A stretch of DNA of 64,000 nt from Luteibacter jiangsuensis. GTDB lineage: Bacteria > Pseudomonadota > Gammaproteobacteria > Xanthomonadales > Rhodanobacteraceae. The stretch covers positions 186,001-250,000 of the forward strand of contig NZ_JAAQQR010000006.1 of the NCBI RefSeq assembly GCF_011742555.1. Reading direction: 5' to 3'. Both the position numbers and the translations under genes were made by a program. Positions 56,723 through 64,000 of the stretch are shown in pieces; the first letter of the stretch is position 1; each line of letters starts with the position of its first letter. Below the pieces are notes generated by a model, which saw only the letters and a program-made list of their open reading frames with translations, made no database searches and was not told where the DNA came from.

Positions 56723-56917
56723 TCAGTCCTCGACTTCGACCGCGCCGCGGGTGTCGATGACCTTCTTGCCGCGATAGAAGCCGTCCTTGGTCACGTGGTG
56801 ACGCAGGTGCACTTCACCGCTGGTCGGATCGGTCGACAGCTGCACGGACTTCAGCGCATCGTGCGAACGACGCATGCCGCGGGTGGACGGGGTCTTGCGG
56901 CTCTTGGCAACGGCCAT
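56723..56917 (-). CDS. rpmF: Large ribosomal subunit protein bL32
   Basis: The 64-residue basic protein [20 protein letters not shown]... is bL32. The usual zinc-type cysteines are absent ([20 protein letters not shown]), so it is the Cys-minus form common in proteobacteria. It lies between yceD and fabH, the conserved order linking ribosome and fatty-acid synthesis genes. Confidence 0.96.
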   Translation of the reverse strand: MAVAKSRKTPSTRGMRRSHDALKSVQLSTDPTSGEVHLRHHVTKDGFYRGKKVIDTRGAVEVED

Positions 56918-56935
56918 GACAAATCTCCAGCGAAA

Positions 56936-57451
56936 TTACTTAATGAGTCCGCGGAGTGCCGCGAACGGGTTTTCAGATTTTTCCTGCGGGAGCGTGTCGT
57001 CCCCGCCGGAACCAGTGACATCGTCGGGCAGTTCGTGGTCCGGATTCACCGGAACCAGCGGCAGCGCCAACAGAAGTTCGTCCTCGATGGTCGCGATCGG
57101 ATCGAGCTTGCCGTCCTGTTCGACCAGCAGTGCCTCGTAACCCGGAGGCAACGACGCCTCCTCGCTTTCCTCGACGATCAGTCCGAGACGGGCATCGACT
57201 TCCACCGGCAACTGGAATGGTTCCAGCGAGCGCTGACAGATGAGGGTCAACCCGGCCTTCGCGCGTACAGCCACGTAGGCCACACCGAATTCGTCGCGGC
57301 CGAAATCCAGCTCATAGGTGACGACCCCCTCGGGAGACGCAACCACTTCACCCAGGCGCGAAAACGCCGAAACGGGAAGCTGACCCTGGAACGAACGCCG
57401 CGCACGAACCTCGCGCCAAGCGTCCACGGACGATGGCAATGTCACGGACAT
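56936..57451 (-). CDS. yceD: YceD/DUF177 family protein
   Basis: A 171-residue acidic protein, MSVTLPSSVDAWREVRARRS..., with the family motif ICQRSLEPFQLPVEVDARLG. The family is associated with 23S rRNA maturation in plants and bacteria. It is immediately upstream of rpmF (18 bp), as in most proteobacteria. The two cysteines seen in some relatives are reduced to one here. Confidence 0.88.
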   Translation of the reverse strand: MSVTLPSSVDAWREVRARRSFQGQLPVSAFSRLGEVVASPEGVVTYELDFGRDEFGVAYVAVRAKAGLTLICQRSLEPFQLPVEVDARLGLIVEESEEASLPPGYEALLVEQDGKLDPIATIEDELLLALPLVPVNPDHELPDDVTGSGGDDTLPQEKSENPFAALRGLIK

Positions 57452-57608
57452 AATCGTGAGATGGTAGGCATCAACATGCCTGAAGTCAACCGGTTAGAGG
57501 GCGCCGACAGGCATGTCCGACGCTTTTGCGCGGCACGATGACTTTCGGGCAGACTGCCCTTCCTGCGCCCGGTTTGCGGCCCGGTGCCCATGAAGGGGAA
57601 GATCACGC

Positions 57609-58055
57609 GTGTTTTCCTTTGCCTATTATGCACTTGCGGGCACGGTAGCGATAGCGCTGGTCCTGTGCGCGTGGACGCTGCGCCATCAACGTTCGCGCCG
57701 GAGGCATGGGGCCCTGCAAGACCTGATGGACAACGCCGACCGGCTTGAGTCCGATCTCAAGGACTGCCGCGACCGCCTCCAGCGCGCGCACGCCGTCATG
57801 TCGGTCAGCCCGGACGTGCCCGCCTCGGGCGAACTGGAGGCGCAGCAGGCCGTCGATTCGGGGCTCCGCGCCCTGCTCCAGCAGCGCCTCTGGATCCGCG
57901 ACCGCGCCCCGGCGGCGAGCCAGAGGGAGCTGGACGACGCGGTGGACGCCCTCGTGCGCGCCCGGCACCAGCTCGAACCGAGGCTGCGGGCGCTCGACGA
58001 CGCCCAGACCGCACTGGATACCGCCGTCCGCGAACACATCCACAAAGACTTCTAG
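57609..58055 (+). CDS. Hypothetical membrane-anchored coiled-coil protein
   Basis: The 148-residue protein starts with GTG (VFSFAYYALAGTVAIALVLC) as an N-terminal membrane helix, followed by basic residues and a long coiled coil rich in Leu, Arg and Asp (about 38-148). No known family. It is divergent from yceD and precedes maf by 10 bp, so likely co-transcribed with it. No function can be assigned. Confidence 0.65.
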   Translation: MFSFAYYALAGTVAIALVLCAWTLRHQRSRRRHGALQDLMDNADRLESDLKDCRDRLQRAHAVMSVSPDVPASGELEAQQAVDSGLRALLQQRLWIRDRAPAASQRELDDAVDALVRARHQLEPRLRALDDAQTALDTAVREHIHKDF

Positions 58056-58065
58056 GGATCCTAGC

Positions 58066-58650
58066 GTGTCGCCGCAACCCACCGTCGTTCTCGCCTCCAC
58101 CTCGCACTACCGCGCCGCCCTGCTCCGTCGCCTGCTCGACCATTTCGAACAGGCCGCGCCCGGCACCGACGAGGCTCCCTGGCAAGGCGAACAGCCCGCC
58201 GCTCGCGCCGCGCGGCTGGCCGAAGCGAAAGCGCGGGACGTGGCGGCCCAGTTCCCGGGCGCCGTCGTCATCGGCTCGGACCAGGTGGCCGACCTGGACG
58301 GGCGGATCCTGGACAAGCCGGGCACGGTGCGGGCGGCTCACGAACAGCTGGCGGCCAGTTCGGGCCGCGATGTCGTGTTCCACACGGCGGTATGCGTGAT
58401 CGACCTGCACGGCGATGCGACCACCCATGTGGACGAAACCAGGGTGCGCTTTCGCGAGTTGTCCGACGAAGACATCCAGCGTTACATCGAACGCGAACGG
58501 CCCCTGGATTGCGCCGGAAGCTTCAAGTGCGAGGGGCTTGGCATCGCCCTGTTCGAGAGGATCGAGAACGAAGACCCGACGGCACTCGTCGGCTTGCCGC
58601 TGATCGCCACATCGAGACTGCTGCGCGCGGCGGGAGTGGTGCTTCCCTAG
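58066..58650 (+). CDS. maf: Maf-family nucleotide pyrophosphatase (YceF-type)
   Basis: Maf proteins hydrolyse non-canonical or modified nucleoside triphosphates to monophosphates. The 194-residue product, from GTG 58066, has ASTSHYRAALLRRL, the second motif VVIGSDQVADLDGRILDKPG, and AGSFKCEGLGIALFERIENE near the C-terminus, which fits the YceF (m7GTP) subgroup. The frame open 320 bases upstream overlaps the preceding gene and is rejected. Its stop overlaps that of the convergent glycosyltransferase. Confidence 0.92.
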   Translation: MSPQPTVVLASTSHYRAALLRRLLDHFEQAAPGTDEAPWQGEQPAARAARLAEAKARDVAAQFPGAVVIGSDQVADLDGRILDKPGTVRAAHEQLAASSGRDVVFHTAVCVIDLHGDATTHVDETRVRFRELSDEDIQRYIERERPLDCAGSFKCEGLGIALFERIENEDPTALVGLPLIATSRLLRAAGVVLP

Positions 58651-60272
58651 GGGCCATTCGCGAGCGAGGCTCGATAGGCCGCCATCCACACCACGCAATC
58701 GTCGGGGTTGCCGGGCACGCCGCGAGTGGCCCGTGCCCTGCCCTCGTACAACGCGAAACGGCGTCGCCCGTCGAAGGCCTGCACCCGCGCCACGGGGGCG
58801 ACGATTTCCACCCGTGCGCAGGTGGAGCCGAGCCAGTCGCGCGCCTCGATGTCGTGCAGCTTCGACTCGTCGACCACCAGCAGGATCGCGTCGCCCGCAT
58901 GTTTCGCGAGGCCGTCTTCGTCCAGGCCCCAGGCGGCGAGTTGCGGCGCCCGTCCGTGCTTCACGTTCAACGGGCTGTCCAGCGAATACACGGTGCGTGA
59001 CGCTCCCAGCGCGAAACGCAGCTCCGCCGCAAGCATGAAATTGTCGGCGACAAGAATGGCTCCCGGCCGCGTAGCCAATGCGTCGCGACTGGCCGCCGCG
59101 CTCTCGCGCCAGCCGGTGAAATTGGTGGGGAACGCCTTCACGCCGGCGAGAACGGCGGCACCATGCGCCGACGCGGCAAGACCGAGATACCCGAACCCCG
59201 CGGCGAGACCCAACCCCGCCAGCACGAATCCGGCATGGACCGTGCGTCTCCAGGCGCTTCGCGCCTCGCGCAGTACGAGCGGTAGCGCCACACACGCCAC
59301 GAGGTAACCGGGCAGTGGCCAATGCGCGCGAAAGCGCAGGTCGTCTGCGAACAGGCCGAGGACGAAGTACGCGACGACGAAGGTGCCGGCGACGACCGCG
59401 AGCGCATCGAGCGGTGTCTCCGTTCGGCGACGCCATGCCCTTGCGATCGCCCAGAGCATCGCCACCCAGGCGATCGGCGTGCATGCCACGGCCTGTTCCA
59501 GCGGCTGCACGAGGGCATCGGCGTGGAACCGCCAGGGATTGCGATCCACCAACTGGAAGGCGAGACCGGCGCCATGGGCGCCCAGGTTGTACAGAATGAT
59601 CGGAACGAGCCCTAGCGAGGCGATGCCCATGGCGATCCACAAGCCTGGACGTCGCCACTGCAGCCGCCCGCGCGGTGTCAGCGCGAGGAACGCGAGGCCG
59701 GCAAGCATCGGCATCGCCGCGCGGTAGTGCGTCATCCACGCGATGGCAAGACCAAGGCCCAGCAGCAGCCAGCCACGCAAGCGATCGGTGTCGAGCGCCA
59801 TCAGCAGCCCCTGCAGCGCGAGCAGCGTGGCGAACGTGAGCGGTACGTCCGGCAGCGCCATCACCCCGAGGCTGCCCGCAAGCGGCAGCAGCGACGCGAA
59901 GGTGGCGGCCTGCCAACGTGCCGGTTCGCCACCGTAGCGCGCTGCCATCGCCCCTACTTGCCAGGGAAGCGCGGCGCCCAGAAGCAGGAACGGCAGGCGC
60001 ATGGGCAACAGGCCGTGCCCGAACATGGCTTCCGATGCCGCGATGAGCCACGCCGTAAGCGGCGGCAGATCGCTGTACCCCCACGCGGGGGACAGGCTTT
60101 CCTGCCAATAGAATGCTTCGTCACCGAAAGGCGACAACGTGCACGCTATCAAAAGTTTCGCCACGCACGATGCGACGAACACGGTGAGGAAGATGCCTCG
60201 CCACAATCGCGCAGGCGCGGCTACACTCGAGCGATCACCCATCGATATGGCCAGGCCGGGGGGCATACGCAT
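58647..60272 (-). CDS. Glycosyltransferase 39-family membrane protein (ArnT-like)
   Basis: The 541-residue protein has about ten to twelve membrane helices and a periplasmic C-terminal domain. The first loop carries the family's acidic motif, here LSPFGDEAFYWQESLSPAWG, then YSDLPPLTAWLIAAS. These proteins use polyprenyl-linked sugar donors to glycosylate lipids or proteins. The start is uncertain: three in-frame ATGs (60272, 60266, 60242) lack good ribosome-binding sites. Its start region faces moxR only a few bases away. The acceptor is unknown. Confidence 0.82.
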   Translation of the reverse strand: MRMPPGLAISMGDRSSVAAPARLWRGIFLTVFVASCVAKLLIACTLSPFGDEAFYWQESLSPAWGYSDLPPLTAWLIAASEAMFGHGLLPMRLPFLLLGAALPWQVGAMAARYGGEPARWQAATFASLLPLAGSLGVMALPDVPLTFATLLALQGLLMALDTDRLRGWLLLGLGLAIAWMTHYRAAMPMLAGLAFLALTPRGRLQWRRPGLWIAMGIASLGLVPIILYNLGAHGAGLAFQLVDRNPWRFHADALVQPLEQAVACTPIAWVAMLWAIARAWRRRTETPLDALAVVAGTFVVAYFVLGLFADDLRFRAHWPLPGYLVACVALPLVLREARSAWRRTVHAGFVLAGLGLAAGFGYLGLAASAHGAAVLAGVKAFPTNFTGWRESAAASRDALATRPGAILVADNFMLAAELRFALGASRTVYSLDSPLNVKHGRAPQLAAWGLDEDGLAKHAGDAILLVVDESKLHDIEARDWLGSTCARVEIVAPVARVQAFDGRRRFALYEGRARATRGVPGNPDDCVVWMAAYRASLANGP

Positions 60273-60277
60273 CGATC

Positions 60278-61215
<938 letters not shown>

Positions 61216-61216
<1 letters not shown>

Positions 61217-62172
61217 TGCCGCCGCATGTACAGCGGCTGGTGGCCTGGGCGGAACGCCGCCTGCCATCGCTGACCCGGCTTCGCCAGGCGGAGCCGCTGC
61301 CCATCCTGCTGCACCGGCGGCGCATCTACATCGTGCCGACCGGTTTCGGCATGGGCTTCTCCGTCCTGCTCGCAGTGATGCTGGTCGGCGCACTGAACTA
61401 CGCGAACAACGCCGCGTTGATGCTGACCTGCCTGCTGGGCGCGGCGGCATCGGGCAGCATGCTGGTCGCCTTCCGCGTGCTCAACGGCCTGACCATCGGC
61501 GGCGTGCGCGCCGGCACCGCACGCGCGGGCGAATCGGTTCGCGTCTCGATCGACGTGGCCGCCAGCCAACGCGAACGCATGGCGGTGAGGCTGGACGTCG
61601 CGGGCCGCGAATTCGCCTTCGTCGTTCCCGACGGGGGCACGACCACCGTGGAATTCGAACTGCCGACGGAATTCCGCGGATGGCTCGCCCTTCCGCGCAT
61701 GCGCTTGCACAGTCGCTGGCCGTTCGGTCTGTTCAGGGCCTGGAGCTGGCTGCATCCCGATCGCAACGTGCTGGTGTATCCGCGCCCCGAGGCACTCGGC
61801 CCGAAGCCCTTCGAGCCGAGCGGCGACACCGACCGCGGCCGCCCGCGTCCCGGTGACGAACCGGCGGCCTTGCGGGAATACCGTGCGGGCGATCCGAGAA
61901 GGCAGATTGCCTGGAAACTCAGTGCCCGCCACCACGGGTTGCTAGTGAAGGATCTGGAGCAGCCCGCGCCGCAGGAAGACTGGAGGCTGGATTGGGACGG
62001 CATGCATGGCCTCGATGACGAGTCGCGTATCGCGCGGCTCACCCGCTGGATCGACGAGGCACGCGAGGCCGGCCGGCGCTGGAGCCTGCGCCTTCCCGAC
62101 GCCTATTTCGACGTGGCACAGGGAGACGAGCACTACCACCGTTGCATGACCGCCCTGGCGTTGCGGCCGTGA
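61216..62172 (+). CDS. DUF58 domain protein
   Basis: A 318-residue protein with two membrane helices near residues 40-80 (GFGMGFSVLLAVMLVGALNY and NNAALMLTCLLGAAASGSML) and a C-terminal DUF58 domain with DEPAALREYRAGDPRRQIAW. The ATG at 61216 was chosen from the TGATG overlap with moxR; an open frame upstream is moxR shadow. DUF58 proteins are thought to be partners of MoxR ATPases. Function is unknown. Confidence 0.88.
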
Positions 62173-64000
62173 CCGGCTTTCGCCCTTCCCTCCGGCGGAC
62201 GCCGACGACCGACCCCGCGCTGGGCAAGCGAGCATTCGACCTGCTCTGCATCACCATGGCGTTCGTGCTGCTCGTGCATGCGGCGCACCTGCCGCCGTGG
62301 CTCACCGGAGCGCTCGCCGTCGTGCTTGCCGCGCGCTGGCGGCAGCGCCGCCGCGGAGGAAGAAACGCGCCTGCCTGGATCAAGCTGCCCCTCATCGGCC
62401 TGCTGCTCGGCGCCGTCGTGATGCAGAACGGCACGCTGTTCGGGCGCGAACCCGGCAGCGCCTTCGCGGTAGGCCTCCTCGTGCTCAAGCTGCTCGAAAG
62501 CGAGCACCGCCGCGACGCCCGTGTCGGCATCGCGTTCGCATGCTTCGCGCTGATGAGCGCGCTGCTGTTCGACCAGGGGCTGGTCGCAAGCTTTTTCGTG
62601 TGCCTCGGCATCGTTCCTGCGCTGGCGACACTGCGCTCGCTGGAAGAAATCGAGCCGGGCACGAGCCTGGCGAGCGAATTCAAACCCGTGCTGCTCGCCC
62701 TGCTCGCCGCCGTGCCGCTCTCGCTGTTCGCCTTCCTCTTCGTGCCGCGGCTCAGTACGCCGCTATGGGGAGCACCGCAAAATGCCGCGAGCACCACGGG
62801 GCTTTCCAACCGTCTGGCTCCCGGCGACATGATGGAGTTGATGACCGACGATACGCCGGCGCTTCGCGTGACCTTCGCGGGCCCGCCACCGGCGAACGCC
62901 GACCGCTACTTCCGTGCGTTCACCATGCAATGGTTCGACGGAAAGGCCTGGGCACCCGGATTCCGCAGTGCACGCCGTCCGCCTGCCCCGGCCGAATACG
63001 GTACACAGACGGTCTACGAGGTGTCGGTCGAGCCCACGCACGACCGCGTCGTGCCCATGCTCGACCTGCCGATGGCGGCCCCACCCGACACCACGATGCG
63101 CGCCGACCACACGGTGCTCGCGCAAAAGCGGATCGACGAAGTCACCTCGTTTCAGGGGCTTGCCGCCACGCGCTACCGGCTGGAGGCAACGCTCGACGAC
63201 GACGTGCGCAGGGAGAACCTGTTGTTGCCCGCGGGAGTCGGCCCCCGCGCACGCGCGCTGGCCTCGTCCTGGGCGCAGCGTTTCGGGAACGATTCCGCAG
63301 CCATCGCCGGCGCCGCACTCGCCATGTTCCACGCCGATTTCTCGTACACGCTCGCGGCCCCGCCGCTGGGCCGGGACCGCATCGACGATTTCCTGTTCGG
63401 AACGCGCGAGGGCTACTGCGAACACTTCGCGTCCACGTTTACCTTCCTCATGCGCGCCGCCGGCCTGCCCGCCCGCGTGGTCACCGGGTACCAGGGCGGC
63501 TACTGGAACGCGAACGCGCGCTACCTGCTGGTGCGGCGCTCCGACGCGCATGCGTGGTCGGAGGTGTGGCTCGAGGGGCGCGGGTGGGTTCGCTTCGATC
63601 CGACGGCGGCAGTGCGCCCGGAGCGCGTGCAACTCGGCGCCGCCGCCGCGAACGCCGGGCACGGAGGCGACGACGGCCTGTTCGACATGGCCTGGGTGCG
63701 CAACCTGCGCGACCGCTGGGACGTCGTCAACCAATGGTGGAACCGAGGCGTTATCGGTTTCGACGCGTTGCGTCAGCAGGGACTGCTGCAGCCGTTCGGC
63801 ATCGCACGCGCGGAGGCGTCGGAGCTGGTCGCGATCTTTGCCGTCGGCTGTGCCTTGCTGGTCGCCGTGGCATTGGGTTGGGCCCTGTTCCAGCCCCGCG
63901 AGGGCGATGGCCTCGACGCGTCGATGCGCCGGCTTCAGCGCAAGCTTGCCCGGGTCGGCGTGGTGCGAAGGACAGGTGAAGGACCGAAGCATTTCCTTGC
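62169..64000 (+). CDS. TgpA-like transglutaminase membrane protein (3' end cut off)
   Basis: This frame starts at GTG 62169 (VTGFRPSLRRTPTTDP), overlapping the DUF58 stop as GTGA, and is open to the window end (610 codons seen). About five membrane helices (DUF3488 part) span residues 20-200. The periplasmic transglutaminase-like domain has Cys417 in GYCEHFASTFTFLMR, His461 in SDAHAWSEVWLEG and Asp477 in VRFDPTA. A final membrane helix lies near 555-575. The arrangement matches TgpA, a periplasmic-facing enzyme essential in Pseudomonas aeruginosa. Substrate unknown. Confidence 0.9.
   Translation, partial: MTGFRPSLRRTPTTDPALGKRAFDLLCITMAFVLLVHAAHLPPWLTGALAVVLAARWRQRRRGGRNAPAWIKLPLIGLLLGAVVMQNGTLFGREPGSAFAVGLLVLKLLESEHRRDARVGIAFACFALMSALLFDQGLVASFFVCLGIVPALATLRSLEEIEPGTSLASEFKPVLLALLAAVPLSLFAFLFVPRLSTPLWGAPQNAASTTGLSNRLAPGDMMELMTDDTPALRVTFAGPPPANADRYFRAFTMQWFDGKAWAPGFRSARRPPAPAEYGTQTVYEVSVEPTHDRVVPMLDLPMAAPPDTTMRADHTVLAQKRIDEVTSFQGLAATRYRLEATLDDDVRRENLLLPAGVGPRARALASSWAQRFGNDSAAIAGAALAMFHADFSYTLAAPPLGRDRIDDFLFGTREGYCEHFASTFTFLMRAAGLPARVVTGYQGGYWNANARYLLVRRSDAHAWSEVWLEGRGWVRFDPTAAVRPERVQLGAAAANAGHGGDDGLFDMAWVRNLRDRWDVVNQWWNRGVIGFDALRQQGLLQPFGIARAEASELVAIFAVGCALLVAVALGWALFQPREGDGLDASMRRLQRKLARVGVVRRTGEGPKHFL

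Noticed and set aside
62297-63979. 560-codon plus-strand frame at the right end
   Set aside because: It is arginine-rich and out of frame with the transglutaminase gene, whose frame, from GTG 62169, has membrane helices and the Cys-His-Asp triad.

Overview
The window is a GC-rich (roughly two-thirds G+C) gammaproteobacterial chromosome segment. Gene content and order point to the Xanthomonadales, most likely Rhodanobacteraceae (Luteibacter/Dyella-like): mtnA next to gyrA, a 14-gene nuo operon, the rimP-nusA-infB-rbfA-truB-rpsO-pnp set, and the yceD-rpmF-fabH-fabD-fabG-acpP-fabF-pabB-pabC-mltG-tmk-holB-pilZ set. The genus is an inference; no rRNA is present to confirm it.

Layout. 1-7.9 kb (minus strand): 5' part of gyrA (gene runs off the left edge), a GtrA-like membrane protein translationally coupled to mtnA, a class III polyhydroxyalkanoate synthase pair (phaE-phaC), and a secreted GH3 beta-glucosidase under a LacI-type palindrome. 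7.9-17.5 kb (minus): the translation and RNA-turnover block rimP-nusA-infB-rbfA-truB-rpsO-pnp, with a leader/attenuator upstream of rimP, a perfect REP-type inverted pair between rbfA and truB, a 7-bp tandem repeat over the infB stop, and a REP copy inside the truB reading frame. 17.6-25.8 kb: accessory genes (GIY-YIG-like nuclease, 2H phosphoesterase, secreted sedolisin protease, AraC regulator, GH76 mannanase, YccF-like membrane protein, a small unknown). 25.84-29.77 kb: a decayed integrative element at the 3' end of the initiator tRNA gene, bounded by 67-bp direct repeats. It holds a 'protein L' homologue, small membrane proteins, phage gene fragments and the 3' stub of a probable recombinase. 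29.8-30.6 kb: tRNA-fMet and a gene-free stretch rich in REP repeats. 30.6-45.3 kb (minus): nuoA-N, encoding respiratory complex I. 45.5-57.5 kb (minus): the fatty-acid, p-aminobenzoate, dTMP, cell-wall and Pol III delta-prime cluster. 57.6-64 kb: a small coiled-coil protein and maf (plus), a GT39-type membrane glycosyltransferase (minus), and a moxR-DUF58-transglutaminase operon (plus) that runs off the right edge.

How genes work together. The nuo genes overlap or abut almost everywhere and have one good extended -10 promoter upstream of nuoA. The fab genes supply acyl-ACP and lie with genes for p-aminobenzoate, dTMP, peptidoglycan processing and replication. The rimP-to-pnp block couples ribosome maturation, transcription elongation/termination, initiation, tRNA modification and RNA decay. 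In related genomes tRNA-fMet usually precedes rimP-nusA-infB; here about 12 kb of accessory DNA separates them.

No CRISPR array, rRNA operon or complete insertion sequence is visible. The most unusual signals are the tRNA-fMet island whose recombinase remnant ends inside the tRNA's own terminator, the repeat-built insertion in TruB, a likely CTG start for fabH, a 13-histidine loop in NuoL, and alanine at GyrA position 83.
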